From Acidobacteriota bacterium (GTDB lineage Bacteria > Acidobacteriota > Terriglobia > Terriglobales > Acidobacteriaceae): DNA of 64,000 bases. Shown one piece after another: positions 7,207 to 15,028 of the stretch. Every line of letters starts with the position of its first letter. Positions within the stretch are counted from its first letter, which is position 1. Where the stretch lies: assembly GCA_018268915.1 (NCBI GenBank), contig JAFDVQ010000013.1, positions 1 through 64,000 of the forward strand, in the 5' to 3' direction. The notes beneath the pieces were generated by a model. That model was not told the DNA's origin. It did not search any database and worked only from the letters and a program-made list of their open reading frames with translations. Position numbers and translations under genes: made by a program.

Positions 7207-8406
7207 CTACCGCGGATCGACCGGAGAAATGGTGGGCTCTCCATTCGGCGGCGCTGCCTGCGAGCCTCCGATCTTCTTGTAGAGTTCCCGATCGGCCGAT
7301 CTCGTTATAGAGCTGGCTTTGTCGAGTTCCGCTTTGGATTCGGCCTTCTTCCCAATAGCGCGATACAGGCGGCCAAGCCGCCAGTGCACGTTCACATCAT
7401 TCGGATTCAGCTTCTCCGACGCGAGAAATTCTCGGAGGGCGTCCTCATTTCGTCCCTCAGTGGCGGCTATGATCCCGAGGTCGAGATGGGCGAGACCGAG
7501 AGACGGGTCCAGTTTGACGGCCTGCTGAAGCAACGGCGCAGCTTCCGAATACTGATTCATCTGAACGTGTGAGTCACCGATGTACAGAAGAGACTGCGCG
7601 TGGTTGGGGTCCAATGCAAGTTCAGCCTTGAACTCTGGTAACGCTTCGGTGTACTGCTGGCGCGTCCACAGCAGATAGCCGAGACCGAAGTGAGCATTCG
7701 GCTGATTCGGCTTCGCCTTCACGGCTTTGCGAAACATTTCGATTGCGCCCGGCGTGTCCCTGGTCTCATCGAGCGCTTCGCCGGCTAGCATGTCGGCTTC
7801 AGCCGAGTCGGGATCGAGTGCGAGAATCTCCTTGTAGACCTCGAGAACCTTGGCAAACTGCTTCGACCAGAGAAGGCTGTGTGCCAGAGCTAAACGGATA
7901 GACAAATTTTGCGTGTCGGCATCCGCGGCGGTTCTTAAATAGGGCGCTGCCTCTGCAAACTGGCCGACACCGTAGTGCGCCATTCCAAGAAGAATCTTAT
8001 AGCGCAGTGCTTCAGGCGAGTTCGCCGGAACCGTTTTCAGCAGAATGTTGAATTGCGGGATGGCCCCCTTGAGATCGCCGCCCTTGAACAGGGCCAGAGC
8101 AAGGTTCAGCCGTAAACCCGGCATCCACGGATTTAATGCAAGTGCTTTTCTATACAGCGGAATCGCTTCCTTATAGCGTTGCTGCTGTGCCTCCAGAAGT
8201 CCCAGGTGAGCGTAAGGTTCGGGATCGGATTGATGAGCTTTGAGGTATGCATGCCATGCCTGCTCTGCCTCGGGGACATTGCCTTGTTGTTCCAGTGCAA
8301 TCGCCGAGTCGCGAAGCTTACCAGCCTGTGTAGCCGTCTGGCCGAAAAGAGAACACGTCGCGAGAAGCACCGCGGCACCCAACCTCAACCTTGGCTTCCC
8401 GATCAC
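7207..8406 (-). CDS. secreted/periplasmic TPR-repeat protein
   Basis: 399 aa from a GTG preceded by AGGAAGG seven bases upstream. A signal peptide (LGAAVLLATCSLFGQ) is followed by about nine tetratricopeptide repeats filling residues 30-370. These show the W/L-G/A-Y-A-P spacing typical of TPRs (EAEQAWHAYLKAHQSDPEPY, EAIPLYRKALALNPW, NAHFGLGYLLWTRQQYTEAL). The tail is disordered (QAAPPNGEPTISPV). Such proteins are interaction scaffolds in the envelope; the partner is unknown. It stands alone, convergent with the pgl operon. Confidence 0.8.
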   Translation of the reverse strand: MIGKPRLRLGAAVLLATCSLFGQTATQAGKLRDSAIALEQQGNVPEAEQAWHAYLKAHQSDPEPYAHLGLLEAQQQRYKEAIPLYRKALALNPWMPGLRLNLALALFKGGDLKGAIPQFNILLKTVPANSPEALRYKILLGMAHYGVGQFAEAAPYLRTAADADTQNLSIRLALAHSLLWSKQFAKVLEVYKEILALDPDSAEADMLAGEALDETRDTPGAIEMFRKAVKAKPNQPNAHFGLGYLLWTRQQYTEALPEFKAELALDPNHAQSLLYIGDSHVQMNQYSEAAPLLQQAVKLDPSLGLAHLDLGIIAATEGRNEDALREFLASEKLNPNDVNVHWRLGRLYRAIGKKAESKAELDKASSITRSADRELYKKIGGSQAAPPNGEPTISPVDPR

Positions 8407-8515
8407 CTGCCTGCCTTCCTGTCCGGCCTCGCAACCTGGTTCGTACTCCAGATCTAAAGTTCGCGCTTGATTACCATTCTCTCTTCAGTGAGCATCCGGC
8501 GGCAACCTTCGTCGG

Positions 8516-9892
8516 TCACGCGCGCTTCTTCAGTTCGGGATATTTTGCGAAGATGCGCTGCTGATCTTCTGGCTTCAATTGGGAGAGCCGGACAGGCTTG
8601 TCCTGCGGTCGCGTATCCTTCTGATTGATCACGTTCATCAGGCTCCACTCGCGCTGGGGATCGCGCGGCTCTTCCGCCTTAAGGTCGTAGCGCGTGAAGT
8701 CGATCACCATGGGTGGATCGTTCTTCTCCCAATTGCGAAGTAGAGCAAGCCGGAACTCCTTGTTCATGAACCACTCGATCTCCAGTTCCTTTTCTGACCC
8801 TGGCGCTCCGGTTCCCTTCTCGTCGAAACGGTAGTTCAACTTTGAGTTATCGGGATTGTGCTTCCTCCATTCAAGACCGAACTCCCCTTCGGTGATGACC
8901 TTCGTATCCGGCCAGCGTTCGCGTACCGCCTGCAGCCACCACGCGAGGTCTTCGTCGTGCCCGATCGACGTCTCCCATATCGAAGTGACGAACCCGAAGC
9001 CGTTTAATGTATGTCCCGTGTCGAAGTGCATCGCCGTGGTGTCCATCATCTCTTTGCGGCCTGCGACGGCTCCGAGATTGCCGACGCTCTCGATGGGGCC
9101 AACGCCAAGGCGGCTGTTGAAGCCACCCGTGAATCCTTCCCTCCTTGCCGTGAGAAAGTCACAGGTCCAGCCATCGAGACAGACACAATCGACGAAATCA
9201 GCTTTGCCCTGCGCGGGTTTCAGGTAGTGCTCCCGGCTTGGGTAGTAGGGATAGCAGATGCCGCCATCGCCGTCGCCATTGTCGATGGCGTGCTGGCTCC
9301 AGATTTGTCCCTGGCAGACGTGAATGCCTTCATCTTCGGCGAGGTGGCGTTGATTCTCGGCGTCCATGAATCCGGCAACGAGAGATTGAGGCCGATAGCC
9401 GCCGCCCACCATGTTGGAGACAAGCTTGAGCGCTTCGTGGATCGTCGTCCGGTTGTGCTCGCGCGTGTCGTACATTGGCGCAAAATATCCGCCGGGAATA
9501 AAAGTGACTTCGTCGCCGTACCGGTCGTGATATCCGGCAAGCATCCGACGAGCTTCCTGATATTCCTTCCGCGTGTCATGCAATGCCAGCCAGCTAATGG
9601 CCCAGGTCATTTTGCCTTCCGGGCATCCACGGGCAAAGGCATCACGACGCGACTTGATCCGCTCGGGCCGGTTGTCGGCGGCTTCGTCTTCGCCTTTGTT
9701 CCGGGTGGGAGTGATTTCGATCTGATTGACCCGCACCACGGAAACATGGGTAAGGTATCGCCCGCGCAGGGGCGGGAGCTGCGAAGCTGCCGCGAACGCT
9801 CCGGCGGGATTCGAAATCGCGAGTGCCGCGCCGGAAGCTGCTGCGCCGATTAGGAAATCTCGCCTGTTCTTCTTCGTGCTTGCGCTTCGCAT
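8516..9892 (-). CDS. Tat-exported DUF3863-like protein
   Basis: 458 aa. A twin-arginine signal (KKNRRDFLIGAAASGAALAI) suggests export of a folded protein. The mature part has YLTHVSVVRVNQIE near 45, a PEGKMTWAISWLAL segment near 92, GGGICYPYYPSREHYLKP near 215 and CVCLDGWTCDF near 240. The residues resemble the DUF3863/DUF3864 proteins annotated in Bacteroidetes, which look like polysaccharide-deacetylase or glycosidase-barrel relatives. That assignment is from memory and moderate. The function is unknown; a carbohydrate-active role is an inference from the fold-like pattern and Tat export. It is divergent from the antiporter. Confidence 0.6.
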   Translation of the reverse strand: MRSASTKKNRRDFLIGAAASGAALAISNPAGAFAAASQLPPLRGRYLTHVSVVRVNQIEITPTRNKGEDEAADNRPERIKSRRDAFARGCPEGKMTWAISWLALHDTRKEYQEARRMLAGYHDRYGDEVTFIPGGYFAPMYDTREHNRTTIHEALKLVSNMVGGGYRPQSLVAGFMDAENQRHLAEDEGIHVCQGQIWSQHAIDNGDGDGGICYPYYPSREHYLKPAQGKADFVDCVCLDGWTCDFLTARREGFTGGFNSRLGVGPIESVGNLGAVAGRKEMMDTTAMHFDTGHTLNGFGFVTSIWETSIGHDEDLAWWLQAVRERWPDTKVITEGEFGLEWRKHNPDNSKLNYRFDEKGTGAPGSEKELEIEWFMNKEFRLALLRNWEKNDPPMVIDFTRYDLKAEEPRDPQREWSLMNVINQKDTRPQDKPVRLSQLKPEDQQRIFAKYPELKKRA

Positions 9893-10023
9893 ATCGCCAA
9901 CCTCGCCTGAATTTAGATCCCGCCATGACTCTCCTTGAACGGCCGCAGACGGCGCGGTTTGAACCCCGTAGAGTCTGCGATTACAGTAACAGGACGTGTG
10001 GTTGTGCTTCAGGGGTCAAGCTG

Positions 10024-11625
10024 TTGGAGAATGTGAACTACATCCTCGTCCTGCTGATCGGGCTGCTGTTCGCGGTTGCCGCGGTCGCCGGCCTGGCGCG
10101 GCGTTTCGCGCTCTCGTATCCGATTGTGCTGGTCATCTTCGGGCTGCTCTGCTCTTTGATCCCGCACGTTCCGCGAATACCGCTGCCGCCCTCGATGGTC
10201 TTTCTCGTCTTTCTGCCACCGCTGCTCTATGTCGCCGCGTGGCAAACATCCTGGCGCGAGTTCCGGTACAACCTCGTCTCCATCTCAAGCCTTGCCATCT
10301 TCCTGGTCTTCTTTACAGCAATTGGTGTCGCGTTCATGGCGAAGTGGTGGCTCCCTGGGTTTGACTGGAGACTCGGCTTTCTGCTCGGAGCGGTTGTCTC
10401 TCCCACGGATGCCGTCGCGGCTACGTCGATCGCGCGCCGCGTCGGGATGCCGCAGAGGATTGTGGACCTTCTGGAAGGGGAAAGCCTGCTCAACGACGCA
10501 ACCGGACTGCTCGCCTTGCAATTCGGCCTGCAAATGGTGGTGGACGGTACGACTCCGACGCTTGGCCGGGGTCTGCTGGCGTTTGCCTGGCTCACCATTG
10601 GCGGCGGGCTGGTCGGCGTGGCCATCGGCTTTCTAGTCTCATCACTGGAGCGCTGGGTGGACGACGGACCGGTAGAGATCGCGCTCTCGCTGGTCGTGCC
10701 GTATGCGACTTATCTCGCAGGCGAAGAGGTCAAGGCTTCGGGTGTAATCGCGGTCGTCGCGTGCGGTCTGCTGATGAGCAGGCGAAGCTCCAACTTCTTC
10801 TCACCTAGAACTCGACTACAGGCCAATGCAGTCTGGGACGCACTGGAATTTCTTCTGAATGGCTTTGTCTTCGTGCTGATCGGGCTGCAACTCCCGTATG
10901 TGCTTGCGGGAATCCGGGGAATGAGCAAAGTCCGGTTGGTTGAGTACGGGCTTGCATTCTCGGTTGTACTCGTGTTGCTCCGCATGTCATGGATGTTCCC
11001 GGCTGCGCGGATTGCGTGGTGGATTCGGACGCGGATCGGCCACCAGCCGTATCAGCAACCGGCGGCGAACCAGGTTTTTGTCGTGGGATGGACTGGAATG
11101 CGAGGGGTCGTTGCTCTGGCGGCCGCCAGTTCTCTACCTCTCACGCTCAACGATGGAAGCCCGTTCCCGCAAAGAAACCTCATCTTATTCCTGACATTCT
11201 CCCTGATCCTCGTGACAGTTGTGGTGCAAGGACTTTCATTGCCGTGGGTCATACGCCTATTGCGTCTGCCGAGACAAAGCACTGGCTACTGCGAGGAAGG
11301 ACAGGCTCGGCACCTGATTCTGCAGGCAGCCATTGACTTCTTGAGTGAGCGCCGAAACTCCGCAAATGGCGGGCATGAGGTCCATCTATATGACGATCTC
11401 TTGCACCAGTTTGAACACAAAATCACATCTGTTGACCTTTGCGGTCCGGGTGGAGATGTGGCTCCTCTGCAGGAGAATGGCCTCACGCTGGAAAGGCTGA
11501 CGCTCGACACAGTCCGTCGGCAGCGCGACGAGTTGAACTCGCTTCGCGAGAGCGGAAGAATCGGAGACGCAGTTCATCGAAGTCTGGAACGCGAACTCGA
11601 TCTCAGTGAAAGCCGGCTCGCATAG
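10024..11625 (+). CDS. Na+/H+ antiporter, CPA1 (NhaP-like) family
   Basis: About 533 aa from the TTG at 10024, chosen because AGGGG lies eight bases upstream and translation then enters the first membrane helix directly. Starts further left add a Cys/Arg-rich segment unlike the family. There are roughly twelve transmembrane helices with the family signatures VVSPTDAVAATSIAR (about residue 125) and EGESLLNDATGLLAL (about 150), which carry the ion-binding Asp residues. Near the end is GWTGMRGVVALAAA. A cytoplasmic tail of about 110 residues follows, helical and charged. It exchanges Na+ (or K+) for protons across the inner membrane for pH and salt homeostasis. Confidence 0.88.
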   Translation: MENVNYILVLLIGLLFAVAAVAGLARRFALSYPIVLVIFGLLCSLIPHVPRIPLPPSMVFLVFLPPLLYVAAWQTSWREFRYNLVSISSLAIFLVFFTAIGVAFMAKWWLPGFDWRLGFLLGAVVSPTDAVAATSIARRVGMPQRIVDLLEGESLLNDATGLLALQFGLQMVVDGTTPTLGRGLLAFAWLTIGGGLVGVAIGFLVSSLERWVDDGPVEIALSLVVPYATYLAGEEVKASGVIAVVACGLLMSRRSSNFFSPRTRLQANAVWDALEFLLNGFVFVLIGLQLPYVLAGIRGMSKVRLVEYGLAFSVVLVLLRMSWMFPAARIAWWIRTRIGHQPYQQPAANQVFVVGWTGMRGVVALAAASSLPLTLNDGSPFPQRNLILFLTFSLILVTVVVQGLSLPWVIRLLRLPRQSTGYCEEGQARHLILQAAIDFLSERRNSANGGHEVHLYDDLLHQFEHKITSVDLCGPGGDVAPLQENGLTLERLTLDTVRRQRDELNSLRESGRIGDAVHRSLERELDLSESRLA

Positions 11626-11751
11626 GGTACGTCGCGAGCACCCTGGCCTCTGTTCTCTGAACCGCCTCGTCTCGTGGAAAGGCCGGGCTGGCACAAAGGG
11701 CGTGGCCTGAATCGAGAGATAGTGAACCATGGCTCTGAGGAATCCGAGCCT

Positions 11752-12255
11752 ATGAAATACACCTCTTCCCCAAGTCGTTTTTGGCGGTCGGCCTCAATCA
11801 TGATCTGCCTTGCGGCCGTTGCTCTGACTAGCCTGCACAGCGATGAAGGTGTGCAGTACCCCGATGGCTTCCGCCGGTGGGTTCACGTTGGCACAGGCGT
11901 CATCATGCCCGGCACCAATCCGCAGCTCAAGAGCGAAGAAGGGATGCATCACGTCTTTGCCAACGCAAAAGCCGCCGATGCTTATATGGCAGGTGACTTC
12001 CCCGATGGATCAGTCCTGGTCTATGAGCTGCGCGATGCTCAACAAACAAACGGTGTGATTTCCGAGGGCGAGCGGCGAAGAGTCGACGTGATGATCAAGG
12101 ACTCGAACCTCTACAAAGGCACCGGCGGATGGCGATTCGAGCGCTTCTTCGGCGACCAGCAAACCGAAAACGCAATTCACGACTCGGGAAGCTCCTGCTT
12201 TCAATGCCACTCAAAGGCTGACAAGCACGGCTTTGTTTTCAGTCAGCTTCGCTAA
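11752..12255 (+). CDS. cytochrome P460-like secreted haem protein
   Basis: About 167 aa from the ATG at 11752, preceded by GAGG. A longer frame upstream lacks a signal-like start. It has a signal peptide (FWRSASIMICLAAVALTS), then a P460-type domain: YPDGFRRWVHVG, MHHVFANAKAADAYMAG, FPDGSVLVYELRD and GWRFERFF. A single C-terminal haem-binding CXXCH (CFQCH, about residue 152) is followed by SKADKHGFVFSQLR. This is the usual architecture of small periplasmic P460/c'-beta proteins, some of which detoxify NO or hydroxylamine. The substrate here is unknown. The stop codon is part of a hairpin shared with the convergent RDD gene. Confidence 0.75.
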   Translation: MKYTSSPSRFWRSASIMICLAAVALTSLHSDEGVQYPDGFRRWVHVGTGVIMPGTNPQLKSEEGMHHVFANAKAADAYMAGDFPDGSVLVYELRDAQQTNGVISEGERRRVDVMIKDSNLYKGTGGWRFERFFGDQQTENAIHDSGSSCFQCHSKADKHGFVFSQLR

Positions 12256-12267
12256 TTCGCGTTAGCG
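12250..12267. terminator. convergent hairpin containing both stop codons
   Basis: CGCTAA at 12250-12255 and TTAGCG at 12262-12267 form a perfect 6-bp stem with a 6-base loop. The left arm contains the stop of the P460 gene and the right arm the stop of the RDD gene. There is no T-tract. It may act as a bidirectional terminator or mRNA 3' end stabiliser. Confidence 0.35.
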
Positions 12268-13116
12268 CTGCATGCGAGCCACATCGCGCAGCTGGCGTGC
12301 CGTGATCTCCAGGAAGGTCTCAACGCTCGCACCTGGAGGCGGCTCCAGTCCTGACTTGGCTTGGATCGCCGACGCGATGCGCTGCGCCAATGCCTCGCGC
12401 GTTTCGAGAGGCATGTCCAGCCGGCGCGCGAAGAAGCCTTCCAGCACCTGCAGATCGGCGCTCGACAGCTTGGCCACGCCATGATCCGGAAGCGTGAAGG
12501 CCGCATGCGGTTCGGGCGCGGCCACGGTTGGGGTGAAGATGTTGGCGGTAAAGGTTCGCGTGTTCTCGCTGTTGACTGGGGCTTCTTCAATGCGATCTCG
12601 AACGACCAACGTCCCGGCCGCCAGATCGCCCAGGCGCTGATGATCCTTCGTAACAAAGATCGCGATGGCTCCAACTGCGTAGAAGAACGGAATCTGGTCT
12701 ACATAGCGAATGAAATTGCGTGCCATTGACTCGAAGAGTCCGATGGGTCTTCCGGATCGTTCGATAACCCGGATCCGTGCCACGCGCTTCCCGGGGGTGC
12801 GGCCGTTCCAGAAGGCCTCGAAGATCGTGAAGTAGCCCCAGTTGAAAAGGAAGATCAGGAACAGATAGATAGCAAAGGCCCATTGCTCGGAGAGCTTGTT
12901 GAAGGCGCTGAGGCTGGGGAGGAAGTAGGCGAATACCCGGCCGACAATGAGGATTCCAGGGATCCAGATCAGGTAATCAACCAGCAGGGCAATGAAGCGA
13001 CTTCCGATACCTGCAATGGGCATCTGGATGGCGACGAGTTCAGGCGTTTCAATGCTAAGCTGGTCTGAACTCAGCACACTCGGAGCATCTGGATCAGTCG
13101 GGATCATGGCGCCCAT
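12262..13116 (-). CDS. RDD-family membrane protein
   Basis: 284 aa. The N-terminal 30 residues are polar. The RDD domain at about residues 30-160 has the signature Arg/Asp residues (GIGSRFIALLVDYLIW, NGRTPGKRVARIRVIERSG, DQIPFFYAVGAIAIFVTKDHQRLGDLAAGTLVVRDR) and three or four membrane helices. A cytoplasmic C-terminal tail of about 100 residues carries GVAKLSSADLQVLEGFFARR, a segment commonly seen in RDD proteins linked to MoxR/DUF58 loci. The function is unknown (transport or envelope integrity). The gene is divergent from spoIIM, and the two start regions overlap. Confidence 0.85.
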   Translation of the reverse strand: MGAMIPTDPDAPSVLSSDQLSIETPELVAIQMPIAGIGSRFIALLVDYLIWIPGILIVGRVFAYFLPSLSAFNKLSEQWAFAIYLFLIFLFNWGYFTIFEAFWNGRTPGKRVARIRVIERSGRPIGLFESMARNFIRYVDQIPFFYAVGAIAIFVTKDHQRLGDLAAGTLVVRDRIEEAPVNSENTRTFTANIFTPTVAAPEPHAAFTLPDHGVAKLSSADLQVLEGFFARRLDMPLETREALAQRIASAIQAKSGLEPPPGASVETFLEITARQLRDVARMQR

Positions 13117-14080
13117 TCTATCGAACCAGTGGATCGCAAAGCGTCGGCCTCACTGGGAGCGGCTCGCATTTCTGCTGACCCGCTCTGACCAGAACGGTGT
13201 CGCATCCCTTTCCCGTTCTGAATTGCAGGAGATGGCTCTGCTTTACCGGCAGGTAGCCGGGGATCTGTCCGTTCTTCGCCGCGACGAGACGGCGCGCACC
13301 TATACCGAGCACGTCAACATGCTGCTGGCGCGAGCGCACCACATCATCTACTCGCGCAAGAAGACCGGGTGGGCCGCACTCTTCCGGTTCCTCAAGGACG
13401 AGTACCCCGCAATCTTTCAGAAGCAGAAGTCGTATGTTGTGGCGTCGCTGCTGGTGTCCGTTGCGTGGGGAATTCTCGGGGCTGCGTTGACCAGCGCGAG
13501 ACCCCAATTCATGCGCCACTACGTGGGCCCGGCGATGATCGCGACAATGGAACAGCACAAGATGTGGACGGAGTCGATTGTGAGCGTGGCGCCGCAGGAA
13601 ACCAGCCACATCATGACAAATAATCTGTCCGTCAGTTTTCTTACCTTTGCGGGCGGGATAGTCTTCGGGGTAGGAACGTTCTTTCTGCTTCTGAACAACG
13701 GCATGATGCTGGGGGTGATTGCCGCGGCGTGCCATCAGTACGGGATGTCGTTGGCGCTGTGGAGTTTTGTGGTGCCGCACGGCTCGCTGGAGTTGCCGGC
13801 AATCATCATTGCCGGAGGCGCCGGTTTTCGCATCGGACGCGCCATGCTCTTTCCCGGCGGCTATCGGTGGAAAGACTCGGTCGCCCGCGGCGGGATTGAA
13901 GCGTCGCGGCTGGTGTCCGGCGTGATTCCTATGCTCGTGGTCGCAGGATGCCTGGAAGGCTTCTTCTCTCCTTCGCACGCTCCTGTCTGGCTGAAGTTCA
14001 CCGTGGGCGGGCTACTGTTCACGCTGCTGCTGACGTGGCTCCTGCGGCCGGTCAGGCCTGCACCGGCAGCGCAGATCTAG
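13106..14080 (+). CDS. SpoIIM/stage II sporulation protein M family membrane protein
   Basis: 324 aa from the ATG at 13106. Upstream in-frame Met codons belong to the RDD antisense strand. The N-terminus NQWIAKRRPHWERLAFLL and the LYRQVAGDLSVLRRDE segment are characteristic of SpoIIM/DUF95 proteins. Five or six transmembrane helices follow (about 125-320), including TFAGGIVFGVGTFFLLLNNGMMLGV and VVPHGSLELPAIIIAGGAGFRIG. In non-sporulating bacteria these proteins accompany RDD, MoxR and DUF58 proteins. Here only RDD is adjacent; the MoxR operon lies about 38 kb away in the same window. Confidence 0.85.
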   Translation: MAPILSNQWIAKRRPHWERLAFLLTRSDQNGVASLSRSELQEMALLYRQVAGDLSVLRRDETARTYTEHVNMLLARAHHIIYSRKKTGWAALFRFLKDEYPAIFQKQKSYVVASLLVSVAWGILGAALTSARPQFMRHYVGPAMIATMEQHKMWTESIVSVAPQETSHIMTNNLSVSFLTFAGGIVFGVGTFFLLLNNGMMLGVIAAACHQYGMSLALWSFVVPHGSLELPAIIIAGGAGFRIGRAMLFPGGYRWKDSVARGGIEASRLVSGVIPMLVVAGCLEGFFSPSHAPVWLKFTVGGLLFTLLLTWLLRPVRPAPAAQI

Positions 14081-14104
14081 ACGATCAGTTCGGGTGCCGG
14101 ACCC

Positions 14105-14833
14105 TCACTTAACGAAAAGCTGGTGGCTTTGGCTGAGGCGAATCGAGGCGGGTTCGTAGTCAAGATATCCAAGCCCTACGCGCATGTTGTGCAGGATCGA
14201 CGCCGGCACAGTGATCGCAACGCAGATTCCGAATACGGCATGCGCTATCGCCAACGGGTACACGTTGCGCGACCGGAGGAACACCAGACAGGCCGTAAGC
14301 CCCCACACGAGCGTAAGCGGCGTGAGGACGGGGTTAGGCAGGTGCGCGAGGGCGAAGACCGACGCGGCCAGCAGCGCGGCAACATTCGGGTTGGGAATCA
14401 GACGCAGCGCGCGTGCAAGAAAATAGCCCTGAAGAAGAAGCTGCTGAAACAGTGCCCAGATCGCGTATCCGCCGAAGGTGATCACCCACCGGGAAGGTGC
14501 GCCGGGATGATGCAGCGTGTGGAGCGTGGCGGCAACCCAGATTGCCATGGCTGCTAGAAAGAAGGACAGGGCGACGATCCATGAAGAGCGCCAGAACCCG
14601 GCGAGGCAACAGCCCAGGGCCTTCCAGCTTTCGAACGACAGCGCGATCGAAGTGATGAACCAGCTCAGCGTAACGAAGTAGAGCCAGTACTGCAGAGGAC
14701 GAGGCGTCCAGATCGCGGCAAGGATGAGCGCGTATCCGATGAAGAGTTCGATGACATCCCATGTGATATTTCGCGGCTTGGACGACTGCTCTACGCAGCC
14801 GCAATGCGCAGAGGGTTCCTCGGACGCACTCAA
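14105..14833 (-). CDS. CPBP-family membrane protein with degenerate active site
   Basis: I choose the TTG at 14833 because AGGAGG lies seven bases upstream. The earlier ATG at 14935 would add a basic, proline-rich leader of poor quality. That gives 242 aa with about seven membrane helices. Segments WALFQQLLLQGYFLAR, FALAHL and LAIAHAVFG align with the three CPBP (CaaX protease/bacteriocin-processing) motifs. The first motif, normally EExxxR, reads QQLLLQ, so both catalytic glutamates and the arginine are missing. The His of motifs 2 and 3 remain. It may be a non-proteolytic pseudo-enzyme or a subfamily with altered chemistry. Confidence 0.7.
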   Translation of the reverse strand: MSASEEPSAHCGCVEQSSKPRNITWDVIELFIGYALILAAIWTPRPLQYWLYFVTLSWFITSIALSFESWKALGCCLAGFWRSSWIVALSFFLAAMAIWVAATLHTLHHPGAPSRWVITFGGYAIWALFQQLLLQGYFLARALRLIPNPNVAALLAASVFALAHLPNPVLTPLTLVWGLTACLVFLRSRNVYPLAIAHAVFGICVAITVPASILHNMRVGLGYLDYEPASIRLSQSHQLFVK

Positions 14834-14980
14834 ATCATGACCTCCTGACTGAAAGCCGCGGGGGAAAACGTTGGTGAACCGGGACGGCACGACACGCGGC
14901 CTCATTCGACCGGGAAAGTGAGGCCAGGCCGACATTACAGCCTGATGAACAGTCAGACGATCAACAAAGCTCAGGGGTTA

Positions 14981-14999
14981 TCCGGCGGGAGCCGCCGGA
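14981..14999. terminator. GC-rich hairpin 3' of the leftward NagX-like gene
   Basis: TCCGGCGG, loop GAG, then CCGCCGGA: a perfect 8-bp stem 30 bases past the stop at 15029. Neither side has a T-tract. It is the likely transcript end of the leftward acetyltransferase gene. Confidence 0.5.
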
Positions 15000-15028
15000 T
15001 TCGAACGTGGTTCGCATTTATTCCGAGG

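Noticed and set aside
9011..9853. 280-codon rightward frame inside the DUF3863-like gene
   Set aside because: Antisense shadow; the leftward frame carries the Tat signal and conserved motifs.
13118..13978. 286-codon leftward frame inside the SpoIIM gene
   Set aside because: Arg/His/Gln-rich and without domain character; the SpoIIM frame on the other strand is clearly real.
14990..15015. tRNA-like GGATTCGAAC segment
   Set aside because: No acceptor or anticodon stem can be formed around it; the sequence is better explained by the 8-bp hairpin at 14981-14999.
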